A stretch of 64,000 nucleotides of DNA, taken from assembly GCA_022825725.1 (NCBI GenBank), contig JAJDWE010000033.1, positions 1 through 64,000 of the forward strand. Reading direction: 5' to 3'. The stretch's first letter is position 1, and each line of letters begins with the position of its first letter. This stretch comes from Gemmatimonadota bacterium. Its GTDB lineage: Bacteria > Gemmatimonadota > Gemmatimonadetes > Palauibacterales > Palauibacteraceae. The position numbers were made by a program, and so were the translations under genes. Under the pieces are notes generated by a model, which was given only the letters and a program-made list of their open reading frames with translations, had not been told where the DNA came from and made no database searches. Of this stretch, positions 8,417 through 17,759 are shown in pieces.

Positions 8417-10081
8417 ATGAACACGCCCTCGGACGCGGATCTGCTCGCGAAGTGGCGGACACGGCCCGCTCCTCTGCTTCCCCTGCTGCATGACTTCCAC
8501 GAGAGGGATGGGTGCCTCTCGGAGGCGTCTCTCCGAGCCATCTCCGAGGATCTGCGGATTCCGATCGCCGACCTCTTCGGCACCGTGACCTTCTACCACC
8601 ACTTTTCGCGCGACCCCGAGGGCTACTCTCACCCCCGCGTCTGCACGGGGCCGATTTGCGCGCTTGCCGGGGCCGACGAACTGCTGGCCGCGCTGCCGGA
8701 CGCGCACGCGATGCCCTGCCCCGGCCGCTGCGACGAGCCGATTCCGGTTCTCGACCGGGACCGGGTTCTCTGCGGAACGACGGTCGCGGAACTCTCCTCT
8801 CGGCCTTCGCCTCTTCCGCCCGCGGTGCCGCCGGACATCGAGGAATGTGTATTCGCACACATCCGAACTCCCGGGCGCGCCACCATGGCGGGCTATCGGG
8901 CGACGGGCGGCTATGCCGGTCTGGAGAACGCCCTCCGCGGGCGACCCGATGCACTCCTCGATGTCATCGACGCGAGCGGCCTGGCCGGGCGTGGCGGCGC
9001 CGGCTTCCCCACGGGGCGGAAGTGGCGGGCCGTGGCGGAGGCCGCGGGGGAGCCCAAAACCATCGTCTGCAACGCGGACGAGGGGGAGCCGGGCTGCTTC
9101 AAGGACCGGGCGCTGATGGACTACGACCCGCACGCGGTGATCGAGGGGATGATCGCCGCCGGCTTCGCGACGGGGGCCACGCGCGGGTTCATCTACCTCC
9201 GCTACGAGTATCCGGACACGATGAGCATCCTGGAGACGGCCCTGGAGGAGGCCCGTGGCGCCGGGCTGCTGGGACCGGATGCCTTCGGGCCCGGACGGCC
9301 CTTCGACCTCTGGGTACGCCGCGGCGCGGGCGCCTACATCTGCGGCGAGGAGACGTCCCTTCTCAACAGCCTCGAGGGCAAGCACCCGTTTCCGCGCAAC
9401 CGGCCGCCCTTCCCGGTGACGCACGGGTACGAGGATCTTCCCACGGTCGTGAACAACGTCGAAACGCTGGCTTCCGTGCCTCATATCCTCGTGCACGGCG
9501 CCGACTGGTATCGGGATCTCGGGATCGGGGACCACGCGGGCACGAAGGTGATCTCGCTCTCCGGGGACGTGGCTCGCCCCGGCAACTATGAAGTGCCCAT
9601 GGGCTTCCCCCTCATGACGCTGATCGACGACTGGGCCGGCGGCGTTCCGCGCGGGCGGAAGATCCAGGCGGTGACGATGGCGGGGCTCTCGGGCGGCTTC
9701 CTGGCGGGAGATGATCTCGCCGTCACGCTGGATGAGCCCGACATCCGCTCGAAGGGGTCGTTCCTGGGCGCCGGCGGCATCATGGTCTTCGACGACTCCC
9801 GGGACATGATCGAAGTCGCCCATTCCGCCATGGAGTTCTTCGCCGAGGAATCGTGCGGAAAGTGCTTCCCCTGCCGCATCGGCACGCAGCGCCTCACCGA
9901 GCGCCTGCACGGCGAGGGGCCGCCCGAGATCGCCGCCTGGATCGACGAGGTGCACGACCTCGGCGACACGATGATGCAGACGAGCGCGTGCGGACTCGGG
10001 CAGGCCGCTCCCCTCATCACCGAGAGCCTCATTCGCTACTTCCCCGACCGCATCTCCCGGCACGTCGGCGGGTCCCTCTAG
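8417..10081 (+). CDS. NAD-dependent formate dehydrogenase, fused NuoE/NuoF-like subunit
   Basis: This 554-residue protein joins two subunits that are often separate (FdsG and FdsB, or NuoE and NuoF). The N-terminal thioredoxin-like domain (about 1-125) binds a [2Fe-2S] cluster through Cys76, Cys81, Cys101 and Cys105. The rest is the NuoF part: glycine-rich GRGGAGFPTGRKW (NADH/FMN), NADEGEPGCFKDR, GAGAYICGEETSL, and a [4Fe-4S] site at Cys480, Cys483, Cys486 and Cys525. It takes electrons from the formate dehydrogenase alpha subunit downstream and reduces NAD+. The ATG at 8417 starts directly at the NuoE-like fold, and the longer open frame overlaps antisense to fdhD. The next gene starts about 115 nt downstream. 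Confidence 0.93.
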   Translation: MNTPSDADLLAKWRTRPAPLLPLLHDFHERDGCLSEASLRAISEDLRIPIADLFGTVTFYHHFSRDPEGYSHPRVCTGPICALAGADELLAALPDAHAMPCPGRCDEPIPVLDRDRVLCGTTVAELSSRPSPLPPAVPPDIEECVFAHIRTPGRATMAGYRATGGYAGLENALRGRPDALLDVIDASGLAGRGGAGFPTGRKWRAVAEAAGEPKTIVCNADEGEPGCFKDRALMDYDPHAVIEGMIAAGFATGATRGFIYLRYEYPDTMSILETALEEARGAGLLGPDAFGPGRPFDLWVRRGAGAYICGEETSLLNSLEGKHPFPRNRPPFPVTHGYEDLPTVVNNVETLASVPHILVHGADWYRDLGIGDHAGTKVISLSGDVARPGNYEVPMGFPLMTLIDDWAGGVPRGRKIQAVTMAGLSGGFLAGDDLAVTLDEPDIRSKGSFLGAGGIMVFDDSRDMIEVAHSAMEFFAEESCGKCFPCRIGTQRLTERLHGEGPPEIAAWIDEVHDLGDTMMQTSACGLGQAAPLITESLIRYFPDRISRHVGGSL

Positions 10082-10196
10082 CGAGGGATTCCCGGGCGGG
10101 GACGAGGGCCGGATTTGTCGTGGCGGGCGCGACACGTCATTTTAGTCGGCCCGGCAGTTTCCAGCGGCGCAGCGCCCCGGGCCTCCGGAGGTGGAT

Positions 10197-12920
10197 TTGA
10201 GCGACAACTCGGGTAACGGCGCAGGCTTCGATTTCGAGATCACGCTCGACGGCGCGAAGGTGGGCGTCCGTCGGGGCGAGAGCCTTTACGAGGTCTCCGA
10301 GCGGCATCGCAAGGAGATCCCGACGCTGTGCTACGATCCACGTCTGGAAGCCTTCGGTGCCTGCCGCCTCTGCATCGTTGAACTCGAGGGCGCCCGCAAC
10401 CCCGTCGCCTCCTGCACCACGCGGGCGGAGCCCGGGATGCGGATGACGACCCGCTCGGCGCGGCTCGACATGCACCGCCGGGTGCTCATGGAGATGCTCG
10501 CCTCCGAGAACCGCGACACGGACGTCGATCCGCTCTCCGGATACGCCTCGCAGGAGATGGCGGTGCTTCTCGACCGCTACGACGCCCGGACGGGCCGCTT
10601 CGCCGGGGCCAGGTCCGGCCGCAGCCGGCCGGACGACGACAACCCCTTCATCCTCCGCGACTACGACAACTGCATTTCCTGCTATCGCTGCGTGCGGGTC
10701 TGCGCCGAACAGGAGGGCGACTACGCGATCTCGATCATGAATCGCGGGTTCGACACGCAGATCACGACGGAGTTCGAGGGCCTGCTGGGGGACTCCGCCT
10801 GCACGTTCTGCGGGCAGTGCGTACAGACCTGCCCGACCGGCGCGCTCGCGGACATCAAGGCGCTCGCGAACGCGGACGTGCCGGGGGAGACCGAGAAGAC
10901 GCGTACCGTGTGTCCCTACTGCGGCGTAGGGTGCTCCGTCGACCTCCTGTCCCGCGGGGATACGCTGATCGGCGTCCAGCCGGCGATGGACGGGCCCGCC
11001 AACGAGGGCGCGCTCTGCGTCAAGGGACAATTCGCGTTCGACTTCGTGCAGCACCCCGACCGGCTCGCCTATCCGATGGTGCGGGGCGAGGACGGCGAAC
11101 TCCACGAGACCGACTGGGACACGGCCCTCGACCGCGCGGCGGCGGGGTTCACGGCGGCGGTGGAGAATCACGGCAGGCATTCCGTGTACGGCGTCGCCTC
11201 CGGACGTGCCCCGCACGAGGCGGCCTACATGATGCAGCGGTTCATCCGGGGCGCGTTCGGTACGAACCAGATTGACAACTGCAGCCGTGCTTGACACGCC
11301 CCCACGGTCGCCGGTCTGGCGGCCTCAATCGGACGGGGGGCGATGTCGAATCCACTCGAGGACATGGAAAAGCCCGATGTGATCTTCTGCATCGGGACCA
11401 ACATGACCGAGTGCCATCCCGTCGCGGCCACCCGCATCAAGCGCGCGGTGGCGCGGGGCGCCAAGCTCATCGTCGCGGATCCGAGGCGGATTGCGCTGGC
11501 CGAGATGGCCGACATCTACCTGCCGCTGAGGGTGGGATCCGACGTCGCGCTCCTGCTCGGCATGGCCCACGTGATCGCACGCGAGGGACTGCTGGACGAC
11601 GACTTCGTGGCCGCCCGCACGACGGAAGGCCGGGACTTCATGGAGCACGTCCTGGAATACCCGCCGGAATGGGCCGAGTCCATCACCGGGGTGGACGCGA
11701 AGCTGATCGCGGAGGCGGCGCGCTGGTACGCGAAGGCCGAACGCGGAGCCATCTACTACACGCTCGGGATCACGGAGCACATCTGCGGCGTGGACAACGT
11801 GCAGAGCCTCTGCAATCTCGCCCTCATGACCGGGAACGTCGGCCGCGAGGGCACCGGGATCAATCCGATGCGCGGCCAGAACAACATCCAGGGCGCGGGA
11901 GACTGCGGGGCGCTGCCGAACAACTATCCAGGCTTCCAGGACGTACTCGACCCGGCGTACCAGGCGAAGTTCGCGGAGGCGTACGGCCGGGAAGTGGACC
12001 TGGAATTGGGGCCCACGAAGGTCACGGCGCTCGACATGTGCGGCGACCGGATCCGCGCCATGATCATCAACGGCGAGAACACCGTCGTCACGGACCCCGA
12101 CCGGGAGCATTGCGAGCATGCGCTCGGAAGCCTCGACCATCTCGTCGTGATCGACATCTTTCTCACCGAGACGGCACAGTTGGCCGACGTCGTCCTCCCG
12201 GCCACCGCCTGGGCGGAGACGGACGGCGTCTGCTCGAATACGGAGCGGCGCGTGCAACGTCTGCGAAAGGCGGTGGACCCGCCGGGTGAGGCGAAGCCCG
12301 ACTGGTGGTGCGTGTCCCGTATCGCGCAGCGCATGGGGCTGGAGGGTTTCGAGTTCGAGTCGGCGAAGCAGGTGTTCAACGAACTTTGCTCGCTCTCGCC
12401 GATCTACGCCGGCCTGGATTGGGATCTCATCGCGGACGGCGAGTACCACTGGCCGGTGCCGGAGCGGGGTCATCCCGGCACCCCCATCCTTCACAAGGGC
12501 GAGTTCGAGAACGGACGCGGCATCTTCCAGCTGATCCGATACCGGGACCCGGCCGAGACGATCTCGGAGGAGTACCCGATCTGGCTCACGACCGGGCGCC
12601 GGCTGCCGGCCTATCACACGAGAACGCAGACGGGGCGTGCGGCGGGGATCGAGTACCTGTTGTCCGAAGAGCGTCTCGAGATGCACCCGGCCGACGTGTC
12701 GAAATGGGGTCTCGAGGACGGGGGTTGGGCGATGATGTCGAGCCCGCGCGGCCAGGTACGGATCAAGGTCGAGGCCAATGACCGGTCCCCGCCCGGAACC
12801 GTCTTCGCGTCGTTCAGCTTCAACGATGTGCCGGTGAACTTCCTGACCGGCGGCGGCTACGACCCGATCACGCACACCGCGGAACTGAAGGTCTGTCCCG
12901 TGAGGGTCGAACCCGTCTAG
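10197..12920 (+). CDS. fdhA: Formate dehydrogenase alpha subunit, selenoprotein (TGA=Sec at 11292)
   Basis: This is the catalytic bis-MGD subunit that oxidises formate to CO2. Two same-frame segments, 10197-11291 and 11295-12920, are separated only by TGA 11292-11294. Readthrough gives NCSRA-U-HAPTVAGL, the exact site of the catalytic Sec/Cys in formate dehydrogenases (E. coli FdhF has the same U-H-x-P-x-V-A-G-L pattern). Sec is residue 366 of about 907. The N-terminus is NuoG-like: a [2Fe-2S] domain (LCYDPRL, GACRLC), ferredoxin clusters CISCYRCVRVC and CTFCGQCVQTC, then CPYCGVGC for the cluster next to the cofactor. The start is taken as TTG 10197 because GGAGG (10187-10191) is 5 nt upstream. 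GTG 10191 overlaps that site. It pairs with the NuoEF-like subunit. Standard gene callers would split it at the TGA. Confidence 0.95.
11292..11324 (+). promoter_or_regulatory. Selenocysteine codon with bacterial SECIS hairpin
   Basis: The UGA at 11292-11294 is followed by a perfect 7-bp stem, GGTCGCC (11306-11312) with GGCGGCC (11318-11324), closing a GGTCT loop (11313-11317). One pair is G-U. The loop bases and their distance from UGA match the E. coli fdhF SECIS, in which GGU CUG are codons +7 and +8 after UGA. SelB should bind this loop and deliver Sec-tRNA. selA, selB, selC and selD are not in this window and must exist elsewhere. Confidence 0.92.
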
Positions 12921-12923
12921 CTG

Positions 12924-14966
12924 CTAGCCGGGAGCGCCCGGCGAGCCGGCCTCGGCGCGGCTCCACTCCTGGTCTCCGTACGCGACGATCCGTCCCTCGA
13001 TCGCCGAGGCCACGCACGTCAGCGGACTCGCCAGGTACACCTGCCCCGGACCGCTGCGGCCGGGGAAGTTCCGGTTGATCGAACTGATCGTGACCTGCTC
13101 CGCCGTCGTCGACACCCCGGGCCCGGCGTTGATGCAGGCTCCGCAGCCGGGAGCGAGGACGTCGAATCCCGCATCCCTGAGGGCCTGGTCGTATCCCTGT
13201 TCCCGGCTCCACGCCTCCACGTCGATTGAACCGTATTGGGCATAGGCGCGGACGGACGCGGGCACGCGCTTCCCCGCCGCCACCGCCTCCCGCGCCACCC
13301 CGGCATACATCTCGAAGTCCGCCAGCTTCGCCCCCGTGCAGGATCCGACGAACACCGTATCGAGGCTCACGTCCCCTTCGAGGGCCGAGATGGGCAGGCC
13401 GTTCCCGGGATCGCCGGGCGTCGCAACCATCGGTTCGACGCCGCTCGCGTCCAGCTCGATCGTCGCGGCGTAGTCCGCCCCCGCGTCGCTGTGCAGTCCG
13501 TCGCACAGCGCCCGAACCTCCGCCGCCGGCGTGCCACGCCGCCCGGCGATCCAGGCCACCGCCTTCTCGTCCGGGGCGATGACGCCGGTGAAGCCCCCGA
13601 CCTCGGCCGCCATGTTCGTCAGCGTCGCGCGTTCGTCGATCGACAGGGCCTCGACGGCCTCCCCCGTGAACTCGATGATGCGGCCGATCGCCTCGCCGCT
13701 CTTGACGGTCGGGTGGCGCAGCAGCTCGAGGATGAGGTCCTTCGCCACGACACCGGGCGGCGGCTCGCCCGTGATATTCACCCGGATGGACTCGGGCACT
13801 TCCAGCCGAACGTCTCGTGTCGCCCAGGCGTTGACGATCGCGGACGTCCCCACGCCGAAGGCGACGCATCCCAGCGCGCCCGAATGCGGGGTGTGCGAAT
13901 CGCTCCCGATGATGATCTGTCCCGGGAGCGCGTAGCGGTCCTGCACCATGATGTGGCAGATCCCCTCGCTCCCGGTGCGGTCGGGGAGTTCACCGTGCAG
14001 CCGCACGCCCTTCGCGGCGGCGAACTCCCGCTGGCGGTCGTGCAGCGCGTGGGCCGCGTCGAGCAGGCCGGCCGCCTTTCTTTCCTCCGTAATGACTTCG
14101 TCGAGGAACGCGAGGTGGTCCCGGAAAAAAACGATGGATTCGATGTGGTTCAGCCCCGCATCGCCCGCAAAGTCCTCCCAGAACGTCGACGCCATGGGGG
14201 TCACGTACTCGTGGGAGAAGCGAAGGTCGGCCCGGAGGAAGCCGGTGTCGCCCGGTTTCACGGCGGGAACGCCGAGCGCACCGGAGGCCGCGTCGGTGAC
14301 CCAGTGCCGGGCGATGATCTTCTCCGCAATCGTCTGGGGGCGGTCCGCCGGGGTCGCGACCGCGGGGAGCGTGACGAGTCCCTTCAGCCTCGCCACGGCG
14401 TAGTCGAGCAGTCCGCCGTACTCGATGATGTCGCGCTGAATCCGCCCCGCGTCGCCGATGAACGCGTCGAGCGGGATCTCCTCGCCGTGCCGGATCTTCT
14501 CGATCAGGGAGAAATCCGTCGATGCGAGGAGGCCGATGTTCGCGCAATTCTCCCCGTAGATGCGTTCGATGTTCTCTCCGATGACGACGCGGAGTCCCGC
14601 GGCCCGCTCCGCGTACGGCGAAGCCTCCCGGCTCGACCCTTTTCCACGCCTCTTCCCCGACACCGAGCACACGAAGCCGCCCTTCCGGATGTCGTTGCGG
14701 CCGATCGGGCGCTCGTCGCCGCAAAGGAGTCCCACGTAGGGGTATTCTCCCAGCTTCTCGTCGAAGTGGTAGCAGACCCAGCCCGGCGTGATCTCGTCGG
14801 TCGAGATGTCGTCGCGCAGGGGGATCGACGGATCCCATTCGAGGTCCTCCCCCGCGAGTTGGCGGCGGATGAGGTCCGGGTCTTCGGTAAGGAAAAGGAT
14901 CCGCCCCTGGAGGCGCACGGTCGGTGGACGCTTGGCCACCTCGGTTTCGAGCAGATGTTCCAGCAT
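12924..14966 (-). CDS. Aconitase-superfamily hydro-lyase with swivel domain first
   Basis: A 680-residue [4Fe-4S] hydro-lyase of the aconitase/isopropylmalate dehydratase superfamily. Cluster ligands are Cys543 (GSCTG) and Cys608/Cys611 (PGCGAC), 65 residues apart as in the family. GSDSHTPHSGALG marks the substrate/cluster region. The small swivel domain (DDISTDEITPG, then KGSSREASPYAER with the GSSRE motif) comes before the catalytic domains, as in AcnB or a LeuD-LeuC fusion and unlike AcnA. It lacks the AcnB N-terminal HEAT domain. The exact substrate (citrate, homocitrate or another tricarboxylate) cannot be fixed from sequence. It is convergent with fdhA, the stops being 3 nt apart, and divergent from the epimerase gene at 15155. 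Confidence 0.85.
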   Translation of the reverse strand: MLEHLLETEVAKRPPTVRLQGRILFLTEDPDLIRRQLAGEDLEWDPSIPLRDDISTDEITPGWVCYHFDEKLGEYPYVGLLCGDERPIGRNDIRKGGFVCSVSGKRRGKGSSREASPYAERAAGLRVVIGENIERIYGENCANIGLLASTDFSLIEKIRHGEEIPLDAFIGDAGRIQRDIIEYGGLLDYAVARLKGLVTLPAVATPADRPQTIAEKIIARHWVTDAASGALGVPAVKPGDTGFLRADLRFSHEYVTPMASTFWEDFAGDAGLNHIESIVFFRDHLAFLDEVITEERKAAGLLDAAHALHDRQREFAAAKGVRLHGELPDRTGSEGICHIMVQDRYALPGQIIIGSDSHTPHSGALGCVAFGVGTSAIVNAWATRDVRLEVPESIRVNITGEPPPGVVAKDLILELLRHPTVKSGEAIGRIIEFTGEAVEALSIDERATLTNMAAEVGGFTGVIAPDEKAVAWIAGRRGTPAAEVRALCDGLHSDAGADYAATIELDASGVEPMVATPGDPGNGLPISALEGDVSLDTVFVGSCTGAKLADFEMYAGVAREAVAAGKRVPASVRAYAQYGSIDVEAWSREQGYDQALRDAGFDVLAPGCGACINAGPGVSTTAEQVTISSINRNFPGRSGPGQVYLASPLTCVASAIEGRIVAYGDQEWSRAEAGSPGAPG

Positions 14967-15154
14967 GTCGTACTCCGTCCCGGCCAGAAGATCGGGATGA
15001 AGGTGGTCACCGCCGCGAGTATCCGTGCGACGCCCGGATCATGATATTGGTCCGGTATCCGGGAACGCGTCAGGTGCGAGGGCGAATACGATGTCGAACT
15101 TCCGCGGGGATCTTCAGATGATGCGCGCCCCGGCGCCAGCCGGGAGGTGAAGTG

Positions 15155-16066
15155 ATGCCGCGGATCCTCGTTGCGGGCGGGACGGGCTTCCTCGGACGTG
15201 CCTTTGTCCGGAGGCTGCACCGTCGCGGAGCGCAGGTTGCCGTGCTGACCCGAAACCCCGCCGGAGCGGCGAGGCTCGGGCTCCCGGCGGAAACCGTCGA
15301 GGGAGACGTCCGTCGGCCCGGCGGGCTCGCGTCGGCGATGCCCGCCGTGGACACGGCCATCCTCTCCGTTCAGTTCCCGGGCTATCCCGTGGAGGCGCCC
15401 GCGCGCGGTCGGACGTTCATGGAGGTCGACGCCCTGGGCACCGCCGCCCTGGTCGAGGCTGCGGTGGAGGCGGGCGTACGCAAGCTCGTGTACCTGTCCG
15501 GGGTCGGGGCCGATCCCGCCTCCGCACGCCCCTGGTATCGCGCAAAGGGGCTGGCGGAGGCATCCGTGCGGGAGTCGGGCCTGGACCACGTCATCGTCCG
15601 ACCCTCATGGGTCTACGGCCCCGAAGACCGGAGCCTGAATCGCTTCATCGCCCTCATTCGCGGAATTCCGTTCGTTTTCCCCCAGCTGGGGGACGGGGCG
15701 GGGCGGATCACCCCGATCCATGTGGATGACCTGGCGGAGCTCGTGTGCGAGGCGACGCTGGGTTCGGCGGGAGACGGACTCACGCTTGAGGCCGGCGGCC
15801 CGGATGTCATGTCGCTGGACGATGTCGTCCGGACCGCCATGGCGGCACTCGGGCGGCGCCGGATGATTCTCCACATCCCGGTGGGTCTCGTGAAGCTCGC
15901 GGCCGCCTGCGCAGCTCTTCTCCCCGGTCAGATCCTTTCGCCCGCTGCCGTGGACTTCGTAACTCAGGATGGGGTCGCGGATTCGGACCTGGCCCGACGG
16001 CGTTTTCCGCCGTTTCGTCCGCGCGCCCTCGCGACGGGATTGGCGGAGTACGTCTCGCGCAACTGA
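15155..16066 (+). CDS. NAD(P)-binding epimerase/reductase, NDUFA9-like
   Basis: A 303-residue atypical short-chain dehydrogenase. The N-terminal RILVAGGTGFLGRAFVRRL is a Rossmann GxxGxxG dinucleotide site. YLSGVGAD and VRPSWVYGPEDRSLN follow in the usual places. The segment WYRAKGLAEASV sits where the YxxxK pair is expected, but the Tyr spacing is off by one, so catalysis is doubtful, as in NDUFA9-like members. The ATG at 15155 is preferred over GTG 15152 because GGGAGG (15142-15147) is 7 nt upstream. Family members act on nucleotide sugars or quinone/lipid-type substrates or serve as complex I assembly factors. The substrate here is unknown. It is divergent from the aconitase-family gene. 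Confidence 0.8.
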   Translation: MPRILVAGGTGFLGRAFVRRLHRRGAQVAVLTRNPAGAARLGLPAETVEGDVRRPGGLASAMPAVDTAILSVQFPGYPVEAPARGRTFMEVDALGTAALVEAAVEAGVRKLVYLSGVGADPASARPWYRAKGLAEASVRESGLDHVIVRPSWVYGPEDRSLNRFIALIRGIPFVFPQLGDGAGRITPIHVDDLAELVCEATLGSAGDGLTLEAGGPDVMSLDDVVRTAMAALGRRRMILHIPVGLVKLAAACAALLPGQILSPAAVDFVTQDGVADSDLARRRFPPFRPRALATGLAEYVSRN

Positions 16067-16310
16067 ACCGCGGATCTTCGCGTGTTCGGGCGCCTCATCG
16101 GCCACCCCGGAACGAGGCTTCGGCACGCACCGGAGTACGCGCCGCCGTTCTTGCATGTTCTTCGACATCGGGCTTAGCTTGGATTGATTTTTCCAGCGAC
16201 ATCGGAGGCCGGGTGCCGTTGGTTGCAGTTGGATGTTCGTGCTTGGTTTGCGTGGCGAATCAGACAGCCCGCGCGTTCCTCGGCGGCCTCACAACTCGCA
16301 GGAGGTCGAT

Positions 16311-16982
16311 ATGAAGGATGTGTTCAGAAAGCTGGTGTTGGCGGTTGGCGCAATGGCTGCGTTCGCTTTTCTGCCGATCCGGGCCGAGGCCCAGAGTCCC
16401 TACTCTCCGATGTTCTGGTCCTTCGAGGGCGGAGTCGGGCTGGCCATCCCGATGGGCGAGATCGCCGATGCCGCCGAGTCGGGTCCCTCGTTCTCGGGCG
16501 CGGCATCCTACTTCCTGCGCCCGCGCATGGCGTTGCGGGTCGAGGGGGCTCTGGACATGCTCGGTACGAAGGGGGCGATCGACCCGAACTTTCAGATTCT
16601 GCACGTGACGGGCGGGATCGAGTATCATCTCGCGGATCCGATGGGAAGCACTACCTTGGCGGTCGATTTCGGCCTGGGTGTCTCGACGCTCGATTCGGAC
16701 GCGTTCCTGCTGCAGAACCATCCGCGCCCGGGACTCCATACGGTGGGCCTGGTGAACGGATCGTATTTTTCGGGCAACGCCGGAATCAAGGCGGGGCTCA
16801 ACTTCGCTCGCCATGCGGATACGGGAGTCCCGATGGTCACGCTCTTCGCGCAGGCCGACGTCCGCTACGTCATGACGGACGAGGAAGAGACGCACGTGTA
16901 TGGCGAACTCAACAACGTGCACGGGTTCAGTTCCATAATGGAGATCCCGTTCTCGGTTGGCCTCCGGGTCAACTTCCCTTGA
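16311..16982 (+). CDS. Predicted outer-membrane beta-barrel protein
   Basis: A 223-residue secreted protein. The N-terminus MKDVFRKLVLAVGAMAAFAF, ending near AEAQ, is a typical Sec signal peptide cleaved around residue 27. The mature part alternates hydrophobic and polar residues with glycines and aromatic ends (for example GGVGLAIPMGEI, GLRVNFP at the C-terminus), as in small OmpW/OmpA-type barrels. The ATG has a perfect AGGAGG (16300-16305) 5 nt upstream. The next gene, an OmpA-type lipoprotein, starts 26 nt after the stop, so the two probably form an envelope operon that ends at the terminator at 17693. I cannot name the exact family. Confidence 0.75.
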   Translation: MKDVFRKLVLAVGAMAAFAFLPIRAEAQSPYSPMFWSFEGGVGLAIPMGEIADAAESGPSFSGAASYFLRPRMALRVEGALDMLGTKGAIDPNFQILHVTGGIEYHLADPMGSTTLAVDFGLGVSTLDSDAFLLQNHPRPGLHTVGLVNGSYFSGNAGIKAGLNFARHADTGVPMVTLFAQADVRYVMTDEEETHVYGELNNVHGFSSIMEIPFSVGLRVNFP

Positions 16983-17008
16983 TTCGAGAAAAGAAGGAGT
17001 AGGTCAGG

Positions 17009-17647
17009 ATGCGCCAGAACAGGGTGTGGGTGCCGATGGTTGTGGTGGCTCTAGCGTTCCTGTCCACGGGCTGCATGCAGCTCGTGCGCCAGTGGGAACT
17101 CGATCGCGTGATGGAGCCCGTCAACGGGCAGCTCGCCGATCACGAGGCCCGCATCGCTGCGAATACGGCTGCGGTGGAGGCGCTTCAGGGCGACATAGAG
17201 GAGCTGCGGAGCCAGCTTGATCGCCTGCAGCAGGAGTTCGGAGGACACGTAAGTGACGACGACATGCACGGGGCCGGACTTGCGGTGGCCCTTCCGGTGC
17301 ACTTCGACTTCAACAGCTCCGAGGTGCGTGCGGTCGACCGCCCGATTCTGGACGCGTTCGCCGCGGCGATTCAGGGGTCCTACCCGCAAGCTCGAGTCAC
17401 CGTGGAAGGCTCTGCCGACTCCGCCGGATCCGAGGCGTACAACATGAGGTTGTCTCAGGCTCGGGCCGAGAGCGTGAGAGACTATCTCGTACAGACCGCG
17501 GGGATGAACGCCGGCAACATCAGCATTGCGGCGATGGGTGAGTCGCGCCTCGTGAACCAGGACACCGGGTTCGAAGATCGCCAGAACGGGATCGAGAACC
17601 GGCGCGCCACGTTCGTCGTCGAGTGGGCCGGGTCGGGCTCGAATTAG
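17009..17647 (+). CDS. OmpA-family (Pal-like) lipoprotein
   Basis: A 212-residue lipoprotein. The signal sequence ends in LSTGC with the lipid-modified Cys22. A coiled-coil stretch (about 30-75, with repeated L/E heptads such as ALQGDIEELRSQLDRLQQ) leads to a C-terminal OmpA domain. That domain has VHFDFNSSEVRAVDRPILD, VEGSADSAGSEAYNMRLSQARA and ENRRATFVVEW, the peptidoglycan-binding fold that recognises diaminopimelate. It should tether the outer membrane to the wall. GGAG (16996-16999) lies upstream of ATG 17009. The gene follows the barrel protein and is closed by a strong terminator. Confidence 0.9.
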   Translation: MRQNRVWVPMVVVALAFLSTGCMQLVRQWELDRVMEPVNGQLADHEARIAANTAAVEALQGDIEELRSQLDRLQQEFGGHVSDDDMHGAGLAVALPVHFDFNSSEVRAVDRPILDAFAAAIQGSYPQARVTVEGSADSAGSEAYNMRLSQARAESVRDYLVQTAGMNAGNISIAAMGESRLVNQDTGFEDRQNGIENRRATFVVEWAGSGSN

Positions 17648-17692
17648 CTCGGCGATGTCGTGAGTTGCACTTGATGGCCAGGTTGGAGTCAG

Positions 17693-17723
17693 GCTCCCGG
17701 GTTTCGGCCCGGGAGCTTTTTTT
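17693..17723 (+). terminator. Rho-independent terminator after the OmpA-type gene
   Basis: Perfect 9-bp stem GCTCCCGGG (17693-17701) with CCCGGGAGC (17708-17716), a 6-nt loop, and a run of seven T. It separates the envelope pair from ygfZ. Confidence 0.95.
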
Positions 17724-17759
17724 GCCGCATCGCCCGATTCGGCGGGCAGCGTCGACCTG

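Noticed and set aside
11292..11294. TGA as a stop splitting fdhA into two genes or a pseudogene
   Set aside because: The frame continues without shift, the alignment is exact at the Sec site and a SECIS follows.
13236..15044. 602-codon plus-strand ORF over the aconitase-family gene
   Set aside because: The translated product has no recognisable domain, and the minus-strand gene is clear.
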